Shown here: piece by piece, positions 22,031-35,184 of the stretch
Numbering within the stretch: position 1 is the first letter of the stretch
How the letters are laid out: the number at the start of each line of letters is the position of its first letter
Assembly (NCBI GenBank): GCA_005656395.1
Contig: SRSI01000066.1
Span: 310,001 to 374,000 of the forward strand
DNA from: Strongyloides papillosus
Taxonomy: Eukaryota > Nematoda > Chromadorea > Rhabditida > Strongyloididae
Reading direction: 5' to 3'
DNA length: 64,000 nucleotides
Notes under the pieces: generated by a model
What the model saw: the letters and a program-made list of their open reading frames with translations, nothing else
Told to the model about the DNA's origin: nothing
The model's database searches: none
Made by a program: the position numbers and the translations under genes

Positions 22031-22818
22031 TTAGTTCATAACGGTTTTTTGTGGTGGTTTTTCTGTTGGAAAGATAAAAAACATACATAACAAAGAACCA
22101 TCCATACAGAAAAATATTGTATTTGCCAACTTAAACAGAATAAAATTGATTATTTTAACTATAAACTCACCAACATATAAAAATCATCAATACCTATGGA
22201 GTATATAATTGCATGTGCTTCCATTACCCAAGTAAATGCTACTGGAGCCATTGGTACAAAGTCAATAACTTTTGTTGTTATCGCTTGATATATTAAGTAT
22301 GGACATACCAATGATCCGGCTATTTGAGCGGTTGATGCCAATCGACCTGTTAAAATTTTTCCATCATCATGAGGAATTATCGATGCATAATAGTTGTAGA
22401 ATAGAATTGTGGAATAAACAACAAAAACAGATCTTAAAAGTTTTTTCTTCTTAGATCTAAATATTAATAAGGAAATAATGAAAAATGATTGCATTAAAAC
22501 AGCATACGATTGTAATAGTACCATTTTAAAATCTGATATAAACATGGCATATCTTAACCATAATGATGATCCAATAATTCCTGCAATATAAGGAATACAT
22601 GTATCTGAATCGGAACTTTGTCTTCTAAACCATTTAAAAACAGCTTGTCTATAAAAAATTATATATCTTGTTTCAAAATAAAAAATTTACATCGGACTTG
22701 ATATGAGTAATACTGCATGGATAGCGGTAGATGTTAAAAATAAAGACCATAAAATATTTTCTGTAAATAATTCAATCAAATGAGTCAACGAATATGAGAT
22801 GTTTTCATATGATTCCAT
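22031..22818 (-). CDS. SWEET-family sugar transporter
   Basis: 234 residues from exons 22818..22691, 22648..22171 and 22129..22031 (introns about 40 bp). It is a seven-helix membrane sugar uniporter made of two MtN3 triple-helix bundles. Bundle 1 carries SSPIQAVFKWFRRQSSDSD and IPYIAGIIGSSLWLRYAM, matching the family's TSPL..FLMGVLGGxFWLRYG. Bundle 2 carries GRLASTAQIAGSLVCPYL and VDFVPMAPVAFTWVMEA. The third exon supplies helix 7 (LANTIFFCMDGSLLCMFFIFP) and a short tail KPPQKTVMN. Length fits the family (210-250). C. elegans has several such swt genes; substrate and tissue cannot be told. Confidence 0.88.
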
Positions 22819-23275
22819 TGTATAACTAAAATATTTTAAGATTAAATAAATATTTATTAAATTTGAAATTTCAAAATAAAATTAGTTTTATATCTACCTG
22901 TATTATTCAAAACTTGCATAGAAACTTCTATCTCTTATTTAATGTGGAAAAGATCTCTCACTAGTGCGCATTTCAACATTTTAATTATCTTCACTGTTAT
23001 CTAATCCAAAAAATCAAACAATTCAATAGATTTTGAATGAGAATATAAACTATAGATGTTAGAAAAATTGATAATATCTGCTTTGTTGAAATGAAAAGCA
23101 GTAAAACTTCCACTAATTTTATTTAAAATTTTATTAAGGCATGTTAGAAATTGACAACTACATTTTTTGTAGTACTCTAAGAAAGACATTTATTTTAGAA
23201 GGCAATACAAAAAATTGTATAAAAAATATGAAAAATCTAATTAAAGCAAAATATATTTACAAATCACTACTACTA
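22819..23275. other. Spacer between ARI and SWEET genes
   Basis: 457 bp between two minus-strand genes. AT-rich with no recognised element. A short tract of TAC triplets overlaps the ARI stop region. Confidence 0.5.
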
Positions 23276-24908
23276 CTACTTAAATTTTTTATAATATTCG
23301 TTTATAACAGCTTTTCTATTTCTCTCAGCAATTGCCATACATAAACTTAAATGGCTACGATTGTCTTGTTCTGATCTCTCAACATACCAAGACAAATCTT
23401 CAACAGCCTTTTCAAACATATTTAGCTGATACTCAAACTAAAAATAAATCAAATACAGTTTTAAGAAAACTAAAAACATACTAATTCTTTTTCTGGACTG
23501 TCTTCTGTGAAATAATAAGCTTCTGGATAACAATGCATTAATGTAAAACGACATTTAGTCAAAACTTCAGCGGCTTCATACAAATATTGCCAATCTATCC
23601 ACGTACCCTCATTTTTATTAATTTTTTCATTAATTCTTTCTTTTATTTTTTCTCTAAGTTCTTCCTCCAGCTTTAAACTTTTTAAATGATTATCCCATCT
23701 TCCAAAGTAGTGAAGATATTTCTTTAATTCAGAAGCGGCTTTACTAATATTTTTTTCTGTTTTTGCTCTCATGTCATCGTTGTATTTGGAGCAATTATAA
23801 TATGAAGTTCCATGTTCTTTCCATTGCCCAAGACAAACCTAAGAAAAAGTATTATTATATTGAAAAAAAAGTTACTTACATAACAAAACTCATTATTACA
23901 AAATTTACATGTCATATGATTACAACCCCCGTTTTTTTCAATTGTCGTATGACATTTTGGGCATTCCTTTGTATGCGCTCTTATATAATTTGATGTTTCT
24001 GAATCATCTTCGCATTTACGCTTCCACTTTATCATATTCGCACAATTAGCCGGAGCATGAAATTGAAACGAACAACTAAAACAAACCTTCTTTGAACATT
24101 TAGAGCACTTTACTTCTTTATATGAAGCATTTTCAGCAAAAATAACAGATAAACAATCTGTTCCTGGACATTTTATCATTTTGGGATGAACTTCTATGTA
24201 TTCATTACATAATGTTTTCATATAATTATTATATAACTCAAAAGAGGCTTTGTTATTATCATCCGTAATTTGGCTTACTAAAGTTGGTAAGCAAACAACA
24301 TCACAATCAGTTGCCATACATGTTATATTTGCAGCATTATTCATATCAACTTGACTTTTTATGTGATTAAACCAACAAATTTTACAAAATGAATGTTTAC
24401 AGTTACTTTTTAATTTCTTGTGTTCTTTCAAATCAAACTGAGAACAACAAATAAGGCATTCCATATTATTAGAAACACTATCAAATGCCGCATCACTTTT
24501 TTTAATACGCTTACATTTTCGCACATCTTCCTCTATTGGAAGAAGTTTATGATCAACTAGAAAATTTTCAGGATTGTCTTTTAACTTTTTAACAACCTCA
24601 TCATCATTAAATTTAGTTTTAAAGAGTAAATGACGAATTTGGTCTGTCGTAAATACTCCAGATATTCGACATTTTACAGATTCTACTATAGATTCAATAA
24701 TTTCAACAACATCATCTTTAGTTATTGTTTCTGCATCCATTGCTTTAGATTGATCTTTAAAATCCTCATCATTTACTTCCTCTACAACATCTAATTCTAA
24801 GTCAAAATCATTGTTGCCATAGTAGTCTATAAATATTTATACAAACCACATAATATATAACTTACAATTATCATCATCTGAAGTATATGAATAATCGCTT
24901 TCTGACAT
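23276..24908 (-). CDS. ari-1: Ariadne RBR E3 ubiquitin ligase
   Basis: 502 residues from exons 24908..24866, 24826..23880, 23838..23482 and 23437..23276. RING1 begins near residue 138 (MECLICCSQFDLKEHKKL..CKHSFCKICW). The in-between-RING Cys cluster includes IKCPGTDCLSVIF and VKCSKCSKKVCFSC. RING2 is ECPKCHTTIEKNGGCNHMTC, with the catalytic cysteine at about 321. The C-terminal helical Ariadne domain follows (CLGQWKEHGTSYYNC..HYFGRWDNHLKSLKLEEEL), ending EYYKKFK. An acidic N terminus (DDDN..DLELDVVEEVNDED) and a UBA-like helix precede RING1. Domain order and length match ARIH1/ARI-1, which accepts ubiquitin on the RING2 cysteine and works with cullin ligases. The second exon junction falls inside RING2 and restores its last zinc ligands. 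Confidence 0.95.
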
Positions 24909-25289
24909 GTTTTCCACGTATATGTAGGAAAAGCTAAAATATTAAACTTGAAATACAACTGATATTATAACACCTTGAAGAAAGGTAATAAAAACACAAT
25001 GACAATATAATTTGCTCTTCAATCATTAACCAATTTCTTAGCACGAACAATATATTCCTGTGGAAAATTGTAACTATTAAGGGTATTATCGGAGTAAAAT
25101 TTATTACACTACTAGTTTTGCAAAACAATTTGCTAATTTAGTAAGATTATAAAAAATATTTATCTATATTGTCCCTGTTAGTAGTTTGGCTGTTTATATA
25201 TATTTTACAATAGAAAAGAGTTGTTAGGTTATATATAGAATCATAAATTAAAGATTAGTAATAATTATAAAAATACTTTTAAAAAAATA
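24909..25289. other. Spacer between UBX/UAS and ARI genes
   Basis: 381 bp between two minus-strand genes. No feature recognised. Confidence 0.5.
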
Positions 25290-26600
25290 CTATTTCTTAT
25301 CGATGAAAATTAATTCCCTTCTTCCGAAGCCTATTGACTTAAGTGTTTTATCTGCTTGTGTATAATCTACAATCTTCTTTGGATATCCGTAGACTATATA
25401 TAAATCTCTGACGTTGTATCCATGTCCACCAATAAATAAAAATAAAGCTTTTAAAGTTGCATTACTATAAACTTCCACAGGCAGCCTTTTACCGTCAGGA
25501 AATTGAACTATTATATGAATGAGATATGATTCACTACTTGGATAACCGGAAAATTTTTTGTAGTCGTCCTGGTCTATTGTCGTCAATTTTGTTCCATTTT
25601 CTACAATGACGTTGACAGAATCATTATCATTGGTTCTAAATTTTTTACTCGTCGAAGGTTCTCCTATATCTTCCTCTTGATTCCCATTAAAGCGTCTTTT
25701 TCTACTATTATTATCATTCGTAATACGTGGTTGGGAACATACGACATCTCCGTGAATTTTTTTATATTCAGCATCTTTAGCCAAAAAGTTCGAATATTTA
25801 TCAATAAAATTAAGTAAATAGTCACAAAATGTTGTGACATCAATAGTATTATTTGTTATTCTTGCAACTTCTTCACCGGTCCTAGGATCAAGTATCAAGA
25901 TAGCAGGGAAATTATTAAGTTTATAGAACATCTTGAGCCTTTGGCCATCTTCATCTGATTTATAGTAACTAACAAAAGAATAATTACTATTAATCACGTG
26001 TTTTACTGTAGTATCAACTAAAATTTTGTTTAAATTTATTGATGACAAGCTTGAATGCTCTTTTATACATACTAACAACCACCTCTTTGCTGTAATAGCT
26101 TCCTCACGTACACGATCAAATGAATGGATACGGTTTTGAACTGTGGAAGGTATATCAATATTTTGTCTTAAATTCCTAGATGAATCATTCACTGTTCTGT
26201 GTAAAACTTCTTCGTTAGGCAAATTCTGGGAAATTATAGTCCTATTAATATTATTCTGCCTAGAGTGACCACTACGATCATATTCACTATATCTACCACC
26301 GAGTAAATCCTGTAATGATCCTAACCCGTTGCCAAAAGTAATAGAATCTGGATCTAGACGTGCTCTATGTTCTCGTTCTTCTCCTCTACTACTTCGCTCA
26401 AATTGTATCCTCTGATTTATAGGTGAATTAGTAGAATAAGACGTTATAGGTCTCCTCATGTTGTGTGATCTTATAAGATGTCTTATCAAAGAACTTAAAA
26501 AATATTATTATATATTTATCTAGATAACATACCTCTCATCCTCATCCATCCTATTATCAGGAGAATTGTCTCTTCTTCCTCTTCCTAATCTATCATCCAT
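25290..26600 (-). CDS. UAS-UBX domain protein (UBXN7/FAF-like p97 cofactor)
   Basis: 423 residues from exons 26600..26533 and 26493..25290 (39-bp intron, GTATGT..TTAAG). The thioredoxin-like UAS domain is at about residues 120-250: AITAKRWLLVCIKEHSSL..VINSNYSFVSYYKSDEDGQRL..FPAILILDPRTGEEVARI. The UBX domain is at about 335-423: YLIHIIVQFPDGKRLPVEVY..VYGYPKKIVDYT..TLKSIGFGRRELIFI. In UBX domains the FPR loop contacts p97/CDC-48; here it reads YPK, a conservative variant. A basic segment (KRRFNGNQ..KKFRT) between the domains could be a nuclear signal. The UBA and UIM modules of vertebrate UBXN7 are not evident, so it may bind p97 without binding ubiquitin itself. It is the first gene of the minus-strand run. 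Confidence 0.85.
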
Positions 26601-26932
26601 TATTTCTAAAATACACATTAAAAAATAGTCGTATACGTAGATAAATAATCTAAGGGATAAACTATATGAAATTTATAGATTAACAAAAAATGTATAAAGA
26701 TGTAAAAATTGGCAAATATTATAATAATATCTACCACCAAATTTAATATCTCATAATATTAAAATAATTCAAACAGTTGAAAAATAATCTTAAAAAACAA
26801 CTAATACACTATTATTATTGCAGTGGATGGAGAGCGCTTCAATGTTTTGAAATATACAGTTTTCCAAGTATTTTTTTCCAATTAAGAGTCGTACGTTTTA
26901 CATGTTTTTTCATGTTTACAAAGAGTTTTGAA
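26601..26932. promoter_or_regulatory. Divergent promoter region (UBX / ZNHIT1)
   Basis: 332 bp between divergent start codons. AT-rich, no distinctive motif recognised. Too short to hold another gene. Confidence 0.4.
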
Positions 26933-27779
26933 ATGAAAGCTGGGAGACAATCAAGTAAGTTGAATATTTTTTTTGTATTCTTAAGAATCTTTATTCTAGA
27001 TAGATTAGCTGTTTTAGAAAATGCTAAAATTTTGGATGAAGTAGAAAGGAAAAAAAGATTAAAAAAGCGGCTTGATTATTTAGAAAAGGTTTTTTTTTGT
27101 TTTCTTCATTAATATAACTAATAGTATAAATTATTTTTAAGGATAATTTTCAAGAAGATCCCTTTGCTAATTTGGTAGTAAATAAAAAGAGACCTAAATT
27201 TGAAGTTGATGATGATGAAGATGAACAAAAAAAACGAAAAAACATGTCAGCAAGTGAAAGAAAAGCGGAAAGTAAGATTTAGTTTTATTTGACATATAAT
27301 TTTTGTTACTTTTTAGTACGAAAAAAAAAGTTAAGGCAAGAACATTTTAAACAGAGATTTAGAAAAAATTTTGCTGCTTTATTGGAAGATGAAAAAGTTT
27401 GTTTATTTCTAATTTGATTAAAAATTACTTTTTCTTAGTCTAATTCAGAAGTACCAAAGGAAATAAAACAATTATATGATAAAGCTACAGCACCACCATC
27501 TCGATATCCAGCAAAACGGTATTGCCAACCATGTGGTTTTCCATCAAAATACAATTGTCTTCGTTGTGGTGGTTCATATTGTTGTATACAATGCAGAGAT
27601 ATTCATTTTGATACTAGGTATGATTTATTTTAAAAACATTCTTAGAAGTTTGTACAAATTATCGTTACTGCTTTTGTAATTGTATTTCAAAATTTTAATT
27701 TCATTAAACAGTCAAAGAAAAATCAGTGTAAGGAAATTTAAATATTTTTCTTTTCAGATGTATGAAGTACACATGTTAA
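26933..27779 (+). CDS. ZNHIT1: ZNHIT1 (SWR1/SRCAP complex zf-HIT subunit)
   Basis: 173 residues assembled from six small exons: 26933..26954, 27000..27088, 27142..27271, 27317..27396, 27439..27617 and 27758..27779. All junctions keep frame, with classic TTTTAG/TTTCAG acceptors. The protein aligns along its length with ZNHIT1/Vps71: RQSNRLAVLENAKILDEVER, LEKDNFQEDPFANL, HFKQRFRKNFAALLEDE, PPSRYPAKRYCQPCGFPS, then the zf-HIT pairs C-x2-C..C-x2-C..C-x2-C..H-x4-C ending DTRCMKYTC. This subunit helps load histone H2A.Z into nucleosomes. The last exon is 22 nt and easily missed. Start chosen at the ATG of the 22-nt first exon, as vertebrate homologues also have a short N terminus. Confidence 0.93.
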
Positions 27780-30700
27780 AGTGCTCAATGTAATACTATG
27801 ATGGATGTATATATTACTGTTATTAATAATCAAAAAATAATTTATACGATCTTGCAGTTACACAATAACCTATCATTATTAAAAATCAGATATTTTAGTA
27901 TCATATTTAATTTGTTTTACTTATATTCTTAATTTAATTTATGTACTTTGCTCAATTAAAAAATAAAATGTTTTACGGAAACAGAGTGCTTTGAAAGTGA
28001 TATGAATAATTTATAAAATAGTTTATTTTTAGCTTAATTTAAATATTTCCCAAATATGTACATTTTTTATTGCAAAAATATTATTAAAAGTACCATCATT
28101 GTACACACTAAGCACATATTATTTTTTTATATATTAAATTTTGACCTTCTCTCTCGATATAATAAATTGTACTTCTTTCGTGTAATTTAATTGATCACAT
28201 GGAAGAGGAAACTATATAAGGTAGAAATTTATTTTAATTTGATCTAATTTTTTTAATATTACAGGAGAAACATTATAATTTTATGTGCTTATTAGAAAAA
28301 TTAACTATCGTACACATTAATATTACCAGTTCAATTCTAGAAGTTCTTTTAAAACATAAAATAATGAAAATAATTTTTGTTAAGACCTGTTTAGATCAAA
28401 CTGACAATTATTACAAAAAGTATGTCTTTCATTTACAATGACTATTCTAACAATTTAGAAGAATCTACTTGTGTTTTATGTTTCAAATATAATTTTGAAT
28501 AATAACTTTAAAAAAAATACTTAATATAATGTTTCATTATAATAATTGTACTTTAGGAATACTTTTACATTATTCATTAAAATATGTCACTTTGCTTCAT
28601 TTAAATTTTATTAAAAATAATTTTACGTACATTTAATTAGAAATATTTTTTAATTTCATACATAAAAAACGGTTTTTAGATCTTCTAGTTATATATACTT
28701 AATTATTAGATTACCTTATTGTGGAAATAATTCCAATGCACTATTTTTAAAAATACTATATTTATAAAAAAAATTATTTAATTCAGTCTTCTATGTTTAT
28801 AAGTTTTTATTAACCAATTATTTGATATTTTAATTTATTAAAATGTCCATACAAATCTTCTTCATAATTTTAAGTCTTTCATAATACCTGGCGACTTATT
28901 TTTTTTTCATATTCTTTTAAAAATTTGGATTATTACCTCATGATATTTATTTTTATCCACATTCGTAACGTTGAGATTTTTCTAATATATTTTATAAAAT
29001 TTTACAGAAACTTTAACATAATAATTAATTAATTACTTTTGTTAATGATAATATAGAGTATATTACATTTAGTTTCAGAAACATTAGTAAATAGTATATT
29101 CTTAAATAAAACGTATTTTAAGTGTTATATTTATTACTATCGGATTTCAAATTCATATTTATATAATTTTTAACATAACTAAACTTATACTAAGTCATTG
29201 AGGGGTTCTTCTAGTATTATATTTGTTTGGTTTTTGTTTTGCTTGTGATTATTTCTACAAAACAAATTCAAAAATTCAAACATTTTAATAACAATAGTTT
29301 AACACAGATAACAGAGTTTTAGATATAACAACATAGATATGAATAAGTTTGTATATTTTTCGAATCCATCATCTTGAGAATGAAACAATGGTATTTCTTC
29401 GAAATATTGATAGTTTACATGTACTTTTACTTAAAAATGTTTCTGCGTTTTTTAGAACAACAACGTTTATTGAAAGTTAATTAAATTTATTAAGAATATC
29501 TATTTTCTTTATCGTTTTTTTTTTATTTTTTTGACACAAAAAAAGACATTTTGTCTTGTCATGAGTAATTAATTTTAAAGGTGGAAACTAAACTATAGAT
29601 GTAAACAGAAATATAAAATTTAATTATTTAACCAACCATTGTTTTAACTTTTTACATTATTTTTGTTAGTTTTACGCTAAAAATATTATTGACTTTAAAT
29701 TAACCTATTGTGTATTAATACCATTAAATTAAAAGTACAAAAAAAATTCGTTATTCTATCTTATGACAAATTATATGTATGAAATATAGTATTTCTAAAG
29801 TTGATGATATTTTTTATCTATAGTAAGGCTGTCATTTTCAATTTTGTATATATTAAGTATTAAATTAACAAATGTTGCAATTTTTTTATGTGTGTCTCAA
29901 ATTAGATTTATATTTTTCGATAAAAAAATAAAATTTCAGTATAAACACCCTAGAAATTATATATAATTTAATCTTTATATTAATATTAAGAAAATTTTTT
30001 TAGTTAAAAATATAAAATTATAATTACTAGGAATACATAACAGTTTTAATAAAACAAAAAATTAATAAAATATAGATATAATGTATATAATACTATAATT
30101 ATAATATATTTACTATTCAGAAAATCTATATTATAATGTAAAAAATTACTAAATTATAACCTTATTTTTCATATTGATTTCATCTATATGATACATTATT
30201 TTTCTACTTTTAATTTCTACTAAATATTTCTATATTTAATCGTGACTTATTTTATGGTAATATAAAAATTATAATTTTCTCCATCAAATGAAATCAGTGT
30301 AATGTATCATGTTATAAAAATTAAGATGAGTTCATTGGTACATTGTGGAATGTTCCAGACTCTAAGATTTAATTATTTAAATGTATTATGGGGTAACTTA
30401 ATTATTTAAATCTCTTGTTATTTTTGTTTTTTATATTTCGTTATTTATTTATCATAATAATATTTTTTTCCATAACTAAAAGATATTTATATGCTAGTTA
30501 TTATTTTAAACTTTTAAAGTTTACACAGAACTTCTTTAGATATTCTAGATAATTTAAAATTCTATACATCATCTTAGACCATTTCCTTTATACATACTTC
30601 TGTTTTAAATATAATCATTTAATACTATTAAAGTTAAATAATATCAGAAACTGTGTTTGGTGGAACTACATATATTAGTTCAATATCATTTAAAGAATTC

Positions 30701-33476
30701 TCTAAGAAAATAATATCAACTGACTATTCATTTTTATAAATTCATTAACCACTTATTCTTTTCGCTTACTTTTATATTTGCTGTAAATTGAAGAATTTAA
30801 GATTAAAACTAGCTTTGAGATATTGTATATTAACTGTACAAAATATTTATTAAGAGGAAATAATTATTCTATTTTATTTGATATTGACCGCTCTTTAATG
30901 ATATAAATATCAATAACAGGAAGATTTTATGTAAAGAAGATAAGTAAGTAGTTTTTTGTTTAAAAGTTAATTTATCGGAACAAGCAATAAGATCAAACTT
31001 TATTAAATGTTTATTAACTATATAATTAACTAAATCATTCTTCAAATAAATTTTAAATTTTATATAATTTCAATAACTATCTTTTTATTCTTTTCTAGAT
31101 ATAATAACTTTAAAAATTAAAATCTAATGCTTAATATCATGTTTGAATATACCATATTTTGCTAGTTTTTATTACATCTTTATTTAAATGTGCTCCCAAT
31201 TATTTAATCAACAAATTATAACTTCCGACAATCCACATATAATTTGTTCAAAGTAATATTGAAAAATTATATATAACACATCATTATTGAAGGATAATTA
31301 TATCGTAATCTCTATTTGTTGATGTATAATTTAAAATTCTATCTATTACTTATTTTTGCGATTTTTAAAAATTTATCATATTTGTAAATAGATCATAAGT
31401 TGAAATTTGATAATTTTTATCTAAAAATAGTGTATTTTTTATGTTGTTTATGATTCATACTTTTAAAATGATTTATTGAAATAATAGATATAATTAGTTA
31501 TTTAATTAATAGGGCATTGTACATTATCCTAATCTAGTGACAGTTTTCATCTATCAATAAAATGAGTGCAGGTAATAAAGATAGGTTCTAGCAAACTAGA
31601 CGATTGTACACAACAATTGTCCACCTATGTCATATTTTATTAGAGGACAAGAATTGACGTTCACTCTAAGCATATGATGATGAGAATTTGTCATAATAAA
31701 ATCAGTACACGTGCATGTTTGTTCTATTTATCAAGATATTAAATTAAATTTTTTTAATCACACTATTATATATATAATATTTTAATTATTATTGTAAAAA
31801 AATGTAAATATTCTATTTTACATAGTTATGATTAATAAAATAATACGTTTATTTTTAAAATACAATTCAAAGGTTACCTATACAATTTACTTTTCTCAAT
31901 TGCATTTTATTTTGTATGTTGAATTATTTGGCCTACCTATGAAAACAAAGGTAAACTAAGTAATTATTTTATTGCAACCTTCATAATAAAACATATTCAA
32001 CCTTTTATTGAGTGTCTGTCCATCTTAATTATATAGATACCCTATGATAAAACATATATCATATATTTCCTTTAATGATCTTTTTTTTTATTAAAAAAAG
32101 TAGGAAAGTTTTTATTTAAATTTGAAGTATTTACTAAATAATTAATTCTACAAATTATACTATTATTAAACTGCTCACTAATTGAATATAATTTTTCCAT
32201 TGATTTGATCATTACTTTAAAATTAATATATTTGGTCTCCATTTACCTTAGTTATATCGAATTTTTTATGCATAAAATTATTAATATGTATGAATTTTCT
32301 ATTTTTAAATTGAAAAGACTTACAACTTTGTTTATGCTAATAAAAAGGTCATTCTCAAACAAATATTTTTTTAAGATTTTTATATATTTAGCTAACTGTA
32401 TAATTGATTTTGTAATGTCTATTTATTTCATTTACTTATTTTTCAATTTAAGTCTTTTTATTCATTTCTATAGCAAAACTGTTATTGTTATTATAAAAAA
32501 TAAGATATTTTTATTGAATAAAGTTATTGTAAATATCACATTATTTAAGGAAAACCTTTAAAGGTTTTATCAATATTTTGGAAAATTTATAATTTAATTA
32601 AAACAATTTTATATATTTAAGCTTGACTATAATGCTTCAGTAATTTTCCAAAATACCTTTTAATTTATTGAACAATTATTAATATATATTATAAAAAGCT
32701 TTAAAAAATGTTTATGGTATAGTTTTTATATATGATAAATTAACTCATTAAGTTTAAACAAAAATATTCTTCATAAGGTTAATTAGATTTCGTTTAGTAC
32801 TATACTTATAGACATTAAAATGATATTTTTATCTATATAAATAGTTTATTAAAACATTATTTTCATAGTTCACGTATTTTTATATTTTTTTAAAACTCTA
32901 ATACATACTATTTATAAATTTGAAATTAATTGTTGTATGATAATATATTATATTTATAGGAAAAAGTTAATTAATTAAGTAACGTCATTATTAAGCGAAG
33001 TGTTCTTTCGTTTTGATATTTTTTGAATTATACCATAAAATAAATTTATATCATTTATATAGTTTTAACAAACTATTCAAAGTCAAATTTTTACAGTAGT
33101 ATTAAATATGTTTTTAAGGTGTTTCGGTATGCATTTTTTTTACAAATTTAATGAATAAAATCTCTTTATATAGTTTATTGTATATGAGCTATAAGTAATT
33201 TATAAATTTAATAACTTGTGATTTTATTTTTTGTTTATTTGCTATATAAAAAATTTATTATAACATTGTTTGTAGTTATTAATTCAAATGTATGATATAA
33301 TGTTATAATGTCTTCATTTTAAAACATCAATGATTTATTTCAACTAATCTTTTTATTAATTTATTTACATTTACTAGTTTATTAACGCTTTGTATTATTT
33401 TTTTTAGATAAAAATACATATTTTTTATTTACTACTAAATTGATTGAAAATATAAATTTTATATAGAATATTTAAT
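27780..33476. other. Long gene-poor region upstream of the FAM43-like gene
   Basis: 5.7 kb of very AT-rich DNA. Two things stand out. One is a less AT-rich island at about 31540-31720, with a compact foldable element (31581-31628). The other is an unusually long open frame at 32142-32561 without recognisable protein character. A repeated 12-mer, aattatttaaat, occurs twice near 30370-30410. The rest shows nothing identifiable. Some of it is probably the regulatory region of the gene at 33477. Confidence 0.5.
31581..31628. other. Compact three-way-junction fold (candidate structured element)
   Basis: ATAGGT (31581-31586) can pair with ACCTAT (31623-31628). Enclosed are hairpin one, TCTAG-caaa-CTAGA (31587-31600), and hairpin two, a 7-bp stem CGATTGT/ACAATTG with loop acaca (31601-31619, one G-T pair). 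All three stems close without overlap in 48 nt. Seen in sequence; transcription and function unknown. Confidence 0.3.
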
Positions 33477-35184
33477 ATGCCAAGTTTATCAAATATCAAA
33501 GAAACAGCATTATTTAATCTACCTTTTAAAAAAAAGAGATCCTACACAATTAATCCACCTGATGATCATTATAATGTGACATATTTAGGTAATGTCTTAA
33601 CAATTATCGGAAAAGGAAATGCTTCAATTGAAAAACCTTTAAATTTAATATGGAAAACTTTTTGTCAAAAAGGTCAACGTTGTGATATGCCTATGAAATT
33701 ATCAGTTACTCGTTCTGGGTTAAAAGCTGAAACAAAACAACAAGGTCTTACGGAATATTTACCCCACCGTATAACATATTGTATTGCACCACCTGCATAT
33801 CCAAAATTATTTTGTTGGGTCTATAAACATGAAGGAAAGAAAATGAAACCAGAATTAAGATGTCATGCTGTTTTATGTAAAAAACACAGTGAACCAATGC
33901 TTATAAGTAGTCGGTTAACTGATTTTTTACATTCAGCATTACAAGAGTATAAAAGGGAAAAAATTCTAATGGAAAAAGCAAGAAAAAATTTAATTTTTAA
34001 CGGTCCATGTCCAAAAAGAAAACTAATACTTCAAACAGGATCTTTAAATTTTAGACCATCTATCAGCAAAAATAAAGCACTTTCACGTTTAGGTAGTATA
34101 AATGAAGAAGAAGAGATTATAGATGATATACAAAATAAAATAAATTTGATTGATGAAGAGAAATTAGAAAAAATAACATCTCAAACAATAATTGAAAAAA
34201 ATGAAATTAAAAATTCTACATGTGTAAGTTATATGCATTTAGTAAAAATATTTTATTTATGTATTTATAATTTAACAATTATAATACTTAATATTGCTAT
34301 AAATAGTTTAAATACAATATAGTAATTAATCTTTGTTAAATAATATTAATTATGTCTTTTAGGATTATTTTGACGATGATTTATTGGAAGAAGATGAAGA
34401 AGAAGAGGAGTCTTTTTCGAAATCATGTCCTGTTTATTATTTACCATCCACTTCCGGTATTTCATCAGATGATGGTGAATTTTCTATAACATTTTCTAAT
34501 ACACAAATTGATATTTTTGATAAAAACAATAGTTCTGTTAAATTAAAAAGAAACTTTTCACTAACAAAAAATAAAAAAGAAATTCACAAAGAATCTATAG
34601 AAAAAATATTAGAAAAACAAAAAAATAATTATGGATTATCTTCATCACTAAATAACATATCATCAAAAGAGAATGAAGATAATTTTCCTGAGAACCAAGT
34701 TAATTTCAACAATTTCCCAACTTCATCTACCTTACTTGACACAGATTCTGTTACAAAAACAGCAAATTTTTGTAAACAACACAATTCGAATGAAAAATTT
34801 GTAAAAAATAATGATATAGAGATATTGCTGGAGGAAGATGATTTAAGTTCATATGAAAAATCACGAACACCTAGTGTAGACTTTGAATCATCAGCCTCTT
34901 CTTGTTCTTCTATTGATGATGGTTTTAATATATCTGATTTATCCAAATTAAACAATACAAAGATTAAAGATGATTTTTCTGAATGTACCCTAAGTAAAGA
35001 TAAAGATGTGGATTGTATAAGCGATGAAAGTGGTTATCATGAAGAAACATTTAGGCGTATGTATCAAGAAATAGAAAAAAATGTTAACGTGCCAATTTGC
35101 AATGCAATTCAAGCAAATACCATAAAAAAGATAGATGTAATAAGGAAAGACAAATATGCTGATTATGAAGTCAGTGATATTTAA
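33477..35184 (+). CDS. FAM43-family PTB/PID-domain protein
   Basis: 522 residues from exons 33477..34223 and 34363..35184 (139-bp intron, phase 0). Residues about 20-165 form a PTB-like domain with FAM43 hallmarks: YNVTYLGNVLTIIGKGNASIEKPL, LSVTRSGLKAETKQQGLTEYLPHRITYC and PKLFCWVYKHEGKKMKPELRCHAVLC. A basic helix follows (LQEYKREKILMEKARKNL). The second half is long, acidic and Ser/Asn-rich (LLEEDEEEEESFSKS.., SSASSCSSIDDG) and looks disordered. It ends with YADYEVSDI, where the acidic tail resembles a short linear motif. FAM43 proteins are thought to be adaptor proteins; the binding partner is unknown. The 5.7-kb upstream gap suggests complex regulation. Confidence 0.85.
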
